This document shows positions 8,000-15,545 of a stretch of DNA of 19,989 nt, one piece after another. Origin of the DNA: an uncultured Atopobium sp. (GTDB lineage: Bacteria > Actinomycetota > Coriobacteriia > Coriobacteriales > Atopobiaceae). Each line of letters starts with the position of its first letter. Within the stretch, counting starts at the first letter, position 1. The stretch covers positions 1 through 19,989 of the forward strand of contig CAKAPZ010000005.1 of NCBI GenBank assembly GCA_916720015.1. Reading direction: 5' to 3'. Both the position numbers and the translations under genes were made by a program. The notes beneath the pieces are model-generated. The model did no database searches, was not told where the DNA came from, and saw only the letters and a program-made list of their open reading frames with translations.

Positions 8000-8170
8000 A
8001 AACACCGACGTTATTTCTTACAACAAACGTCCACAAAGATAAAAACGCAACGTGTACTGGATAAAGTATGCTAGAACCGGTAGGTAGCCCGGTCATCTCG
8101 TTATTATGAGATAAGTAACCTTCCCTCCTTGGGTTGTCCGTTCTTTGTGTAACCATATACAAGGAGGAAT
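8000..8170 (+). promoter_or_regulatory. Probable yjdF riboswitch with Shine-Dalgarno sequestering, copy 1
   Basis: The long leader of yjdF contains several stems: GACGTT/AACGTC (8007-8012 with 8026-8031), ACCGG/CCGGT around GAACCGGTAGGTAGCCCGGT, and ATCTC/GAGAT just after it. An anti-Shine-Dalgarno CCTCCTTG (8124-8131) is perfectly complementary over 8 bp to CAAGGAGG (8160-8167), the ribosome site of yjdF. Flanking GGTT (8132-8135) can pair either with AACC at 8117-8120 or with AACC at 8151-8154, giving mutually exclusive folds. Genes of the DUF2992/YjdF family are known to follow the yjdF riboswitch, which responds to azaaromatic compounds. The position, gene family and switch-like geometry together support this call; I cannot score it against the covariance model. 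Confidence 0.75.
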
Positions 8171-8173
8171 TTC

Positions 8174-8590
8174 ATGAATCGATCCAGCGTTACGCTGACC
8201 GTTTTATTTGATACTCCCTTTTGGGTTGGCATCTTTGAACATGTTGACGACGATAAACTTACGGTAGCAAAAGTCACATTTGGTGCAGAACCAAAAGACT
8301 ATGAAGTATATGACTTTATACTCAAGAATTTTTATCGCCTTAAATTTAGTCCATCATTGATTATTGAAAATAACCGTACCTTTGAAAATCCCAAACGAAA
8401 ACAACGTGCTGCGCGCAAACAGATGCAGAAAACGGGTATAGGCACCAAATCGCAACAGGCCCTACAGCTACAATTTGAAGCTAGAAAAATAAAACTCAAA
8501 AATTTCAATAAGGTGCAACAAGCAGCCCTAAAACAACATCAATTTGAGCTCAAGAAACAAAAACATAAAGAAAAACATCGGGGTCATTAG
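8174..8590 (+). CDS. yjdF: YjdF family protein (DUF2992), copy 1
   Basis: The 138-residue protein has the DUF2992 layout. A compact beta-rich N-terminus (TLTVLFDTPFWVGIFE, then DKLTVAKVTFGAEPKDYEVYDFIL, residues 6-50) is followed by a long, basic, Lys/Gln-rich helical tail (about 68-138). The family is small, cytoplasmic and of unsolved function; it is tied to tolerance of azaaromatic compounds only through its riboswitch. ATG 8174 has an excellent AAGGAGG site at a spacing of 6, which is the element masked by the leader. The 3' end overlaps the end of the opposing 160-aa gene by 4 bp. The gene is identical in copy 2. Confidence 0.9.
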   Translation: MNRSSVTLTVLFDTPFWVGIFEHVDDDKLTVAKVTFGAEPKDYEVYDFILKNFYRLKFSPSLIIENNRTFENPKRKQRAARKQMQKTGIGTKSQQALQLQFEARKIKLKNFNKVQQAALKQHQFELKKQKHKEKHRGH

Positions 8591-9069
8591 ATGCTCACTT
8601 TGCTTTCATGCTTACCAAGCTTCCCATTCTTTTCAAGCTTATTATCAAGCCACCAAATTGGAATTGGAAGAATTTCATCAATAGGTTGAGTATTGTCCCA
8701 GATGTCGATAAATTCCTTTGTTTTCCTATCGTATAAGAACTTGCAATATACGCGATAATCAGGGGCTGAGAATTCTCCACCATAGAATCCGTCATCATAC
8801 TCAATGTTATGAAAATAATAGTTCATGTAATATGCGCCCATTTTTACCTCACTTAGTGGCAAATGCTCTCCAAAAATGCATTTCCAATCCATCTCCAAAT
8901 ATGTAAAAAGAAAGATAAGATCTACAGGTAATCTAAGTGGGTACTGCACTGGACAGTAAAAATAAACCCTCCTATTAAACTTGCTGAAAGTTGAGTCACA
9001 GCTTGGACTTGATATGCGCAGATAGTAAACCGCATTAAGTAATTGTTGTTTTGACTCAAGTGAGTTCAC
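8587..9069 (-). CDS. Conserved-looking protein of unknown function (160 aa), copy 1
   Basis: I do not recognise a family. The 160 residues are soluble, rich in Tyr, Phe and Trp, with a central motif FYCPVQYPLRL (37-47) and a middle GFYGGEF segment (94-100). A shortened relative at 14914-15096 preserves FYCPLQYPLEL, which shows this is a real gene family and the frame is right. The start is GTG at 9069, with no good ribosome site upstream, so the exact start is uncertain. It converges on yjdF with a 4-bp overlap and diverges from the 476-aa gene with 16 bp between them, leaving almost no room for separate promoters. An immunity-like or accessory role is conceivable, but only from size and duplication. 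Confidence 0.7.
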   Translation of the reverse strand: MNSLESKQQLLNAVYYLRISSPSCDSTFSKFNRRVYFYCPVQYPLRLPVDLIFLFTYLEMDWKCIFGEHLPLSEVKMGAYYMNYYFHNIEYDDGFYGGEFSAPDYRVYCKFLYDRKTKEFIDIWDNTQPIDEILPIPIWWLDNKLEKNGKLGKHESKVSI

Positions 9070-9085
9070 TATTTGGGAGACGCCT

Positions 9086-10516
9086 ATGTATGTACAGAAC
9101 TTGACGGATTTAGCTGGCTGGTTCCTTGCAACAACTAATTCCTGGTCTGGGCATTTTGTTGAACTACACGATTTTTGCGACTACATCGACAACAACGTAA
9201 GCTTATTCGACACGCCGTTTGACATACCCCATTATCAAATTCCTGAAGTGCTGGAAAAATTTGCTTGTTTATTTAATTCCGAAATATGCGAACAAGAGAG
9301 CGCTCGTAACTATCAAAAAATTCTTGATAACTATGGCATAGATATTAGAGACGACGCTGAATTACTTTCTAGTATTAACGAGCTTGTTTTAAACAAAGAA
9401 TGCATCTATGCAATCATCACCAAGTGCGTTACCGAAGATCCTAAAGGAGTTGGACTTCTCTATACTGCAGCGGAAAGTTCTCTTCTTGATAGATGTCTAT
9501 TCAAATTGGATGATATCAAGAAAATGTTCAGACCAGACTATGACTTTGGCCGTAGAAAAAAGAAAACTACTCCGAGCACAGAAGGAGATTACTGGGATTT
9601 TGTAGAAACAAATAAACTCCCAGAATGGATTTGGTGTCTGGTTGGTAACGTAATTGACGAACATCCTTTTGGAGAAGACCATACAGTTGTTCATGGGACG
9701 CGACATTTTTCTCCTGGAACAAAGGTTTATTGTCTCCCAGTTCAATGGGGCGATGGATACGAAAAAATCGCTGTACTAGGCAAACATAGAGGTTCACGAG
9801 GACTCATTAGAATTGTAATGGGTAGAGAGTTAATTCATAACTTTAGGTGCCAAAAGGTTTTTTCACCATATGTTATTAAGCGCATGTATGTACGCAATAA
9901 CCACGGCAGGAACTTTGAGGGTTGGGGGCAATCTGAAGCGGAACATGAAACCATTTTGTCACTACTTCCATGGCTTAATACAACCCCCGAAGAAGAAAAA
10001 CAAAGAACACTGCTACTTAATAGTTCGCAACTGTCATTCTTGATACATGTTGGCGATACGCCAAACCAGAAAATTCGTTTGAGGATTGAACGACACAGTC
10101 GCAGAGATGGTTGTTATGGTGCAGGGTGGTATGGATTCTATAAAATTGGCGAGAAACCAGAACAGTCTATTGGTCTCCTTGATTGGTATGGATACTGGCC
10201 AGATGATGTGTCCTACAAAGAATGTAGGTCAAACTACAAACCATCATGTGAACTATTAGGTGGATTTTTAGATGCCGGAATTCTTAACTGGGAGAATACC
10301 TATGAGTCTATTCCTACTAATGGTAGACCTCCATTTACGTGGGAATTTGAGGCGGTTTTAGAGCACGGTAGTCTATCGAATGCTGGACGTAATGCATACC
10401 CAGAGAACTTTCCATCAGTTATGAGACTTCTGACAGCATGGGGCTTTCCAAAGATTTGGAATTCAACCAGTAATGCACCTGATGCGTTTCTTGATTTGAT
10501 GCGAGAGCAGAAATAA
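9086..10516 (+). CDS. Unknown soluble protein (476 aa), copy 1
   Basis: ATG 9086 follows GGGAG at 8 bp. The protein has no signal peptide or membrane segment and no catalytic motif I can name. Three parts can be seen: an acidic helical N-terminus (1-148), a short basic linker (155-162, GRRKKKT), and a Trp-rich beta-like region from 178. The last contains LPEWIWCLVGNVIDEHPFG, GTRHFSPGTKVYCLP and WGDGYEKIAVLGKHRG, then a C-terminal part with GAGWYGFYKIGEKPEQSIGL and a final helical tail. The W/G/H-rich middle resembles small conserved domains seen beside polymorphic toxin or immunity genes, but that is only an impression. The sequence is identical in copy 2, including silent positions as far as I checked. 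Confidence 0.8.
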   Translation: MYVQNLTDLAGWFLATTNSWSGHFVELHDFCDYIDNNVSLFDTPFDIPHYQIPEVLEKFACLFNSEICEQESARNYQKILDNYGIDIRDDAELLSSINELVLNKECIYAIITKCVTEDPKGVGLLYTAAESSLLDRCLFKLDDIKKMFRPDYDFGRRKKKTTPSTEGDYWDFVETNKLPEWIWCLVGNVIDEHPFGEDHTVVHGTRHFSPGTKVYCLPVQWGDGYEKIAVLGKHRGSRGLIRIVMGRELIHNFRCQKVFSPYVIKRMYVRNNHGRNFEGWGQSEAEHETILSLLPWLNTTPEEEKQRTLLLNSSQLSFLIHVGDTPNQKIRLRIERHSRRDGCYGAGWYGFYKIGEKPEQSIGLLDWYGYWPDDVSYKECRSNYKPSCELLGGFLDAGILNWENTYESIPTNGRPPFTWEFEAVLEHGSLSNAGRNAYPENFPSVMRLLTAWGFPKIWNSTSNAPDAFLDLMREQK

Positions 10517-10620
10517 ATCTCAAGCCTCCCTCTCGGTCATCCCTCACAGGTCCATCTCTACCGTTCGCGGAAAATGTCAACTTTGGTGAACAAACAGCAA
10601 ATCCGTGTGCCCGGTAGGGA

Positions 10621-10649
10621 TATAATCGCAGGTGAACAACAGATGGAGG
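10621..10649 (+). promoter_or_regulatory. Promoter -10 and ribosome site of the hydrolase gene, copy 1
   Basis: A perfect TATAAT lies at 10621-10626, 30 bp before the ATG at 10656, and GGAGG at 10645-10649 is the ribosome site. No good -35 hexamer is found at 17 bp upstream, so the promoter may be weak or activator dependent. This also helps fix the start at 10656 rather than an earlier codon at 10632, which lies between the -10 and the ribosome site. The same elements occur at 19212-19240 in copy 2. Confidence 0.6.
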
Positions 10650-10655
10650 ATTGCC

Positions 10656-11423
10656 ATGAAGATGCACCTCATTGAGCCCGACGCTTACGCTGAGACCACA
10701 CCTACCGTATTGCTAATTCATCCCATGCTCTCGTCTGCAGAGGGAATGAAAACAGTTCTTGTGAATAACATGGGTGATGACCTGCGCTATCTAGTCCCAG
10801 ATCTTGCTGCCCACGGAGAAGAAGATGCAACGGAATATGTCTCAGTGTCCCAAGAAGCTGCGCAGATTCATGACTGGCTGCTGGAGCACGACATAACCCA
10901 TCTCTCCCTTGGCTTTGGCGCGTCCCTTGGCGGCGTGGTTCTGTCTGAACTCCTCAAGTTCCCCGATTTAGTCTTTGACCATCTCTTCTTTGAGGGAACA
11001 AGCTTCTGGACGGGTGGATTCCTGGCCTCAACGATGGAATTTGTGCTCAAGAAAGTGTTTCTTGCCAAGCACCGCAAAGCCATTGCAGACCCCGAGTTAT
11101 CCGTGCAAAAGATGGAACAACTTTACGGAAAAGTTGCAGCTAAGCCTATGTCAGAACACTTTGTTGCAATGAGCGACCAAAGCATCAAGAACATCATTCA
11201 CGACTGCAGCAACGTTGACCTTCCCACCCTTAGCCCCGACGTACAACGCCACTGCATCTTCACGTATGGCGAGAAGGACTTTGATTTGAAACGTGCAAGA
11301 CGGATTCTGCCCAAAGTGTATCCCGAGGCCACACTTACTATCTGGCAGGGCTATGACCACTGCGCGCGCATGACCAGCGACTCGTCAGCGTATGGTCAAA
11401 TGCTCAGAGAGCTTGTGGTTTAG
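10656..11423 (+). CDS. Alpha/beta hydrolase, copy 1
   Basis: The 255-residue protein has the fold's landmarks. A first strand with oxyanion region is VLLIHPMLSS (18-27), the nucleophile elbow is GFGASLGG with Ser90, the acid is probably Asp208 in TYGEKDFD, and the catalytic His235 is in QGYDHCARM. A helical lid (about 115-170, FWTGGFLASTMEFVLKK onward) sits between. It is cytoplasmic, with no signal peptide. The substrate is unknown: an esterase, lipase or amidase-like enzyme is possible. I start it at ATG 10656 because GGAGG lies 6 bp before it. The last 15 codons fall beyond the point where copies 1 and 2 diverge. It has its own TATAAT and is probably transcribed separately from the 476-aa gene 139 bp upstream. 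Confidence 0.85.
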   Translation: MKMHLIEPDAYAETTPTVLLIHPMLSSAEGMKTVLVNNMGDDLRYLVPDLAAHGEEDATEYVSVSQEAAQIHDWLLEHDITHLSLGFGASLGGVVLSELLKFPDLVFDHLFFEGTSFWTGGFLASTMEFVLKKVFLAKHRKAIADPELSVQKMEQLYGKVAAKPMSEHFVAMSDQSIKNIIHDCSNVDLPTLSPDVQRHCIFTYGEKDFDLKRARRILPKVYPEATLTIWQGYDHCARMTSDSSAYGQMLRELVV

Positions 11424-11557
11424 AGACAAAACTCGTAACGGATGCTTCCAATCTGAATGTTCTCTTGAAAACATTAAAATTATCAAGATTGTTTCTGTAT
11501 AAAAGTACTTATAAACAGCTGTGCTAATTCAATATTGCACAACTTACATCAGACATC
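11424..11557. other. Convergent intergenic gap, no clear terminator
   Basis: This AT-rich gap separates the hydrolase (+) from the 126-aa gene (-), which converge here. I see only weak stems and no hairpin followed by a T-run on either strand. It marks the start of the AT-rich segment lying between the two duplicated blocks. Confidence 0.4.
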
Positions 11558-11938
11558 CTAAATCTCTAGATTTGTATATCTACAAGAGGCCTTTTTGATT
11601 TTTTCAATTGCTCTTTTTGATGTTGACTGTTTTATTAAACCTTCTTTTGCATACGCTGCTATCGAACACTTATGCTGATCTATAAGTGCAATAACTATTG
11701 CTTCATTTGCATCAAATATACCTGCTTTGATTGCAGCTATATAAATACTCTTGTCCAAATCTTCTTTTAAAATAATTCCAGTCTCACTAAATACATCCCT
11801 AATTGCATTCAACGCATTAATATTCTTTGGAAACACAATTTCAGCGGCAGCTTTACTATCCATGTCGTCAATTTTTATTCCAAGCGGTACGCTATATTCT
11901 TCAATGACAAGATTTAGCTTATCCACATCGCTTTTCAT
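11558..11938 (-). CDS. Small protein coupled to the macrodomain gene (126 aa)
   Basis: I do not recognise a family. The 126-residue protein is soluble and mainly helical by eye, with hydrophobic stretches such as SIYIAAIKAGIFDANEAIVIALI and a Lys-rich end (KEGLIKQSTSKRAIEKIKK). Its ATG overlaps the stop of the 943-aa macrodomain gene in the arrangement ATGA, and AAGGGC upstream gives a ribosome site, so the two should be translated together in fixed proportion. Such coupling suggests a partner: an inhibitor or immunity protein, or a subunit. Codon use is AT-rich like the larger gene, pointing to acquisition as a pair. Confidence 0.75.
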   Translation of the reverse strand: MKSDVDKLNLVIEEYSVPLGIKIDDMDSKAAAEIVFPKNINALNAIRDVFSETGIILKEDLDKSIYIAAIKAGIFDANEAIVIALIDQHKCSIAAYAKEGLIKQSTSKRAIEKIKKASCRYTNLEI

Positions 11939-14766
11939 TCTTGCCCTTCTTTCTCGTTTTCCATGACTTCCGTGAGTATTAATTCTGTTTCAGTAATTAT
12001 GTCACCAGCTTCAGGTAAAGCTATCTTTTCCCTATTGGATTCAATTTTTATAACAGTTGGTGCAATAAACTCATCGGCAAATCTCTCACGATCTTCTTTA
12101 GAAAACATTTCTTTAAGTGTGTTCCCGTCAAGTCTTACTGAAATGTCATCTAAAAGTTTCTCAGTTTCATCCTTATTAAGTAAATGCTCTATAACTAATT
12201 TATTAAATTGTTTCTCCAATATTGCGGTCATTTGAATAGCATCATCTTCAACAAAATGATTTGCTACAGCAATTGCCGCTTGCTCAACAGCACATGAAGC
12301 TGCTACAGCCCCAATAAATGAACCTACTGTGGTACCAATTCCCGGAACAATTATAGTACCAGCAGTCGCACCAGCCACCATCCCGCCAAATCCACCAGCT
12401 AAGCCCACACCAGCAGATATTAAGTTTTTAAAAAGCTGTTGAGCTGAAATACGTCTCCTAAACATATCTACTGCGTTAAATGTAAAAATTGTTGCAATAG
12501 TTACAGTGGAGGTAATAGCATTTCCTCTAAGAATTTTTGCAGCACTTTTTTGGGCCGCTGCTCCAGCTATTTGCCTTCCAGACCTACATGCATTCGCAAT
12601 TATTGCAGAGACTTTAGATCCCAATTTCCTTGCAATAGCTTCAGTGCTACCAACCATAAGTGAATTCAAGCCAGCCTTCGATAGCTGACTCGCAGCAACA
12701 GATACGATAAATGCTATTCCTCCCATTTTCAATCCATCTATCGTTGCGCGTTTTAGGGCCATAGAATAACTTTCTCCTGACCAAAGCGATAACGCAAAAG
12801 TAATTATCGCAATTATTCCGAAGGTAGTTTGTGCAACAACTACTCCATTTTTTGCATCATATTTGAGCGATTCTATGTTTCCAGCTTTTGCAATGTTTAC
12901 AGCCTGTTTATACGTATAATTTCCGGCTTTTACAATCTCTGTTGCAGAATCAGGATCCTTCACACCTGGAACTTCATTATTAAGAATCCTTTTGCGCATT
13001 GCGGTAATCGCTTCTTCATACTTATCAGAAGGAACTTCAATGACCATAGGGTTACCTTCTCCATCAAAATACCTAAATTCATTATTCTCAAAACATGCGC
13101 TAATACATTTGCTTCCAGTCTTGTAATACTTACTTTGAATATTTACCCGAGTTCCATCTTTTTCATAGACACGCCTATCTGCTCCATTTTTTGCGTTGTT
13201 ACCTCCAATGACTTTTCCTTTTTTGCCGTGCCAGTTGTCATATTGATTATTTGCTTGTTCAGCTGCAAAACCGTGTCCCTGAGGTGTGTGGAAAATTTCT
13301 TCATCCGCAACTCTATTGACAGTTTGCCTGTTTCCCCAAACAATACCTGAATAAATGACGTCATTGCTCTTTTGTTTGAAATTTGGAATTTTCGCATCAA
13401 ATGCAACATAGGCATTTCGAAGACAGATCATCTCGTTAAGAAGTTCTGCTAAACCAACTTCGTTGAAGCCAATGCTTGAAAAAGTAATCCTTGTTTCATC
13501 TTTCATTGTCAACGAAAGCTTCGTGTTGTCACTTGAATCAATAGAGGCAACCTCGTCGTACCAGATTTTTTTGGGAGGACGAGGAAAGTCAGACAAGTAC
13601 ATTTTTGAACGAGTAAACAAAGCACCAGAAGATCCGTCACTTAAAATGGAGTCGTCAATAAGTCCTACAAATCCATCCTGGTCATACCCAATCGCATACA
13701 ATGAAATTGCTTTCCTGAGTAAGTGCTCTGGAACAGTTCGAGCGGAATAATACTCAACGTGTTTGCCTGATACAACTGGAGCAAATTTCTCAAAGCATTT
13801 AATTCGCATTCTGTGAAGTGAATCTATGGCTTCTTCCTCATTGGCTCTAGAGATAACATCCTCATTATCTTCTAATGATTTATCGCTATTTTGATTTGTA
13901 TTAAACGGTTCAAATCTATCCTTAAAAGAAAAATAATTGAACTGATCATATGATTTATCTAAAACAGCAAAACAAACATATCTAAAGAGAGAATCGCATT
14001 CTAGGTCCTTAAATAATCCATCGGCTGATGGTACTCGAATCTCTTTAAAAACTTCAAAAAATGCTCTGGAAACTAACTGAGCATCATTTCCAAATGCTCC
14101 GCATCCCCATGCACCAAGAACTAGATTTTCATACCCCTCATTAATAGCAATATCAAGCATGCCCATGATTCTGGTTTTGAATACATCATATATTTCTTCT
14201 TTTTTTACTCCCGCTAGTCCAGGGGCATAAGGAGCAGCCATAGTTAAAACCGCTACTTCTAGTGGCTTATCCAAATAACTTCCATTAGGATTTCTAAATA
14301 CTTCAACATGTGGGCTAAGAATAGCTGCATCAGTAAAAATATTTTCTTTACCCTTTTTATTCTCTTCATAAAACTTAGACGCTTCTTCAGATGTTAACGA
14401 TTTATAAAGAGTGGATCTTCTGCATAGGTCTTCTTCTTGAGCATTAGCGCCATTTAATACACCACCACCTGGGGTGTATGGATTTGCAAAATTAAGTACC
14501 AAGATATTTTTAAGAACAGATGTATTCTTTGATTGCTTTTCACTTAATAATTTTGCAGCATCAAAAGAATCGGTATTACTTACAGTAAAAACAGTTCGTT
14601 TTCCCAAAGAAATAGGTACTTTTTTATTAGATTTGGAGCGAAGTTTTCTTACATTTTTCTCAGAATAATAAACGGCAGTATTCTGATCTTCAGGTTTATA
14701 GAGAAATGGATATTCTCTTTTCTCTACAGTCTCGATAGTTTGCTCGAAGAATTCTATGTTATCCAT
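11935..14766 (-). CDS. TIGR02452/PARG-like macrodomain protein with nuclease-like middle and membrane C-terminus
   Basis: ATG 14766, with GAAGGG 7 bp before it, gives 943 residues (a TTG 15 bp earlier lacks a ribosome site). Residues about 1-280 match the microbial PARG-like TIGR02452 family: NFANPYTPGGGVLNGANAQEED carries GGG at 100-102 and QEE at 110-112, the signature that binds and hydrolyses ADP-ribose linkages. VLGAWGCGAFGND follows at 216-228. Residues 336-450 form a beta-rich unknown domain. Residues 498-550 (HGFAAEQAN, GGNNAKNGADRRV, VNIQSKYY) show Asp530 and Gln544-x-Lys546, reminiscent of a D...QxK restriction-nuclease-like core. The C-terminus has hydrophobic segments (642-662, 683-697, 750-765) and a glycine-rich stretch (782-825) like glycine-zipper membrane domains. 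It is coupled to a 126-aa protein. The macrodomain call is firm, the nuclease-like call tentative, and a defence or toxin role is inferred. Confidence 0.82.
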   Translation of the reverse strand: MDNIEFFEQTIETVEKREYPFLYKPEDQNTAVYYSEKNVRKLRSKSNKKVPISLGKRTVFTVSNTDSFDAAKLLSEKQSKNTSVLKNILVLNFANPYTPGGGVLNGANAQEEDLCRRSTLYKSLTSEEASKFYEENKKGKENIFTDAAILSPHVEVFRNPNGSYLDKPLEVAVLTMAAPYAPGLAGVKKEEIYDVFKTRIMGMLDIAINEGYENLVLGAWGCGAFGNDAQLVSRAFFEVFKEIRVPSADGLFKDLECDSLFRYVCFAVLDKSYDQFNYFSFKDRFEPFNTNQNSDKSLEDNEDVISRANEEEAIDSLHRMRIKCFEKFAPVVSGKHVEYYSARTVPEHLLRKAISLYAIGYDQDGFVGLIDDSILSDGSSGALFTRSKMYLSDFPRPPKKIWYDEVASIDSSDNTKLSLTMKDETRITFSSIGFNEVGLAELLNEMICLRNAYVAFDAKIPNFKQKSNDVIYSGIVWGNRQTVNRVADEEIFHTPQGHGFAAEQANNQYDNWHGKKGKVIGGNNAKNGADRRVYEKDGTRVNIQSKYYKTGSKCISACFENNEFRYFDGEGNPMVIEVPSDKYEEAITAMRKRILNNEVPGVKDPDSATEIVKAGNYTYKQAVNIAKAGNIESLKYDAKNGVVVAQTTFGIIAIITFALSLWSGESYSMALKRATIDGLKMGGIAFIVSVAASQLSKAGLNSLMVGSTEAIARKLGSKVSAIIANACRSGRQIAGAAAQKSAAKILRGNAITSTVTIATIFTFNAVDMFRRRISAQQLFKNLISAGVGLAGGFGGMVAGATAGTIIVPGIGTTVGSFIGAVAASCAVEQAAIAVANHFVEDDAIQMTAILEKQFNKLVIEHLLNKDETEKLLDDISVRLDGNTLKEMFSKEDRERFADEFIAPTVIKIESNREKIALPEAGDIITETELILTEVMENEKEGQE

Positions 14767-14913
14767 CAAATTACCCTTCAATTCTTTAAAGAGCGTAAAC
14801 TTTAATTTAATATTATCTACTGTTGAGTTTTAATGATAAATAGTTAGTTCGACTTTTATATCATTGGTAGCATATTCGATAAGTATTAACTTTCTTCAGA
14901 ATCTCCTTTTTTC

Positions 14914-15096
14914 TCAAATACCATCCAAAATTTGAAACTTGTATACAAAAGGAAGAGTAAGTCTTAAATATAATTCAAGTGGGTACTGTAATGGACAGTA
15001 AAAGTCTTTATCACTACTAACAAACGCAGTACACATGGATGATCTGACATTATTCAATAGACCAATTAATGCGAGGTTGTATAATTCAATTAACAA
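14914..15096 (-). pseudogene. Truncated relative of the 160-aa protein
   Basis: The 60-codon frame aligns with residues about 7-66 of the 160-aa proteins: both have a Leu-rich start, then a Ser/Cys segment, then FYCP(V/L)QYPL(R/E)L and a hydrophobic LxFxFxY-like stretch. The DNA also keeps AAGTGGGTACTG followed by TGGACAGTAAAA (from 14977; compare 8935). The remaining 95 residues, including the GFYGGEF part, are absent after the stop at 14914. It is most likely the broken remnant of an older copy of the repeated module. Confidence 0.7.
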
Positions 15097-15122
15097 GCAG
15101 TTCGTTCCTGATTGGAGTGAAT

Positions 15123-15440
15123 ATGATGTTATATTCAGTTATAACGTGGTCTTTAACCGCAATTCTTGGCATTTGGTCTCTTGTACTTCTATCTGGTCAT
15201 GGTGCTATTTCAATTGCTGGATATAACACAATGACTGAAGATGAAAAGAAAACAATTGACGAGAAAAAACTCTGTTTTGTAACGGGTATTGGCATGCTTA
15301 TAAGTGCGTTAGTACTCTTTTTCATGGCACTACTTGGTCCAAATATACCAAACACAACAGCAATCATTGCGGGCAGTATTATTGCGATTGATGCGGTAGT
15401 AATGGTTTATATTGCAAACACAAAATGCGAAAAACAATAA
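15123..15440 (+). CDS. DUF3784-like small membrane protein
   Basis: From ATG 15123 (GGAG 5 bp upstream; ATG 15126 is equally possible) the gene encodes 105 residues. It has an N-terminal membrane helix (about 3-24), a loop IAGYNTMTEDEKKTIDEKKLC, and two further helices (about 53-72 and 76-98). The GYNTM...EEK...DEKKLC loop between a first helix and a paired hairpin is the typical DUF3784 pattern of small bacterial membrane proteins. Its function is unknown. It stands alone between the truncated 160-aa relative and the second copy of the duplicated block. Confidence 0.8.
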   Translation: MMLYSVITWSLTAILGIWSLVLLSGHGAISIAGYNTMTEDEKKTIDEKKLCFVTGIGMLISALVLFFMALLGPNIPNTTAIIAGSIIAIDAVVMVYIANTKCEKQ

Positions 15441-15545
15441 AAACCTGACGATAAAATACTTGAAATTCTTATCACCTTTAGGCAATGACTCTTGTCAAAA
15501 CAAATACAAAGCATCACCTCAAACTACTCGTCTCTTTCGTCCCTC

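Larger units (their letters stand above)
6930..11398. repeat. Large direct duplication, copy 1
   Basis: This block recurs at 15516-19989 with a constant offset of 8591 bp over nearly its whole length (for example 7878/16469, 8174/16765, 9086/17677). By eye and by translated products, 7329-11377 matches 15920-19968 without a difference I can find. Left of 7329 the copies remain homologous but I count roughly 27 mismatches in about 370 bp plus a small indel near 6945. Right of 11377 there are 7 mismatches in 21 bp. The block contains the TDT transporter, riboswitch, yjdF, two unknown genes and the hydrolase. Confidence 0.95.

Noticed and set aside
8041..8050. AAAAACGCAA near the yjdF leader resembling the 33-bp repeat core
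   Set aside because: It is a single, partial match without the TGYR half-site or periodic neighbours; it falls inside the predicted riboswitch.
7959..8162. 67-codon minus-strand frame in the yjdF leader, also at 16550-16753
   Set aside because: It lies antisense to the structured leader, has no ribosome site and no protein resemblance; it is a by-product of the RNA sequence.
12829..13350. 173-codon plus-strand frame inside the macrodomain gene
   Set aside because: It is antisense to conserved coding sequence, Cys/Phe/Ile-rich, and has no domain or ribosome site.
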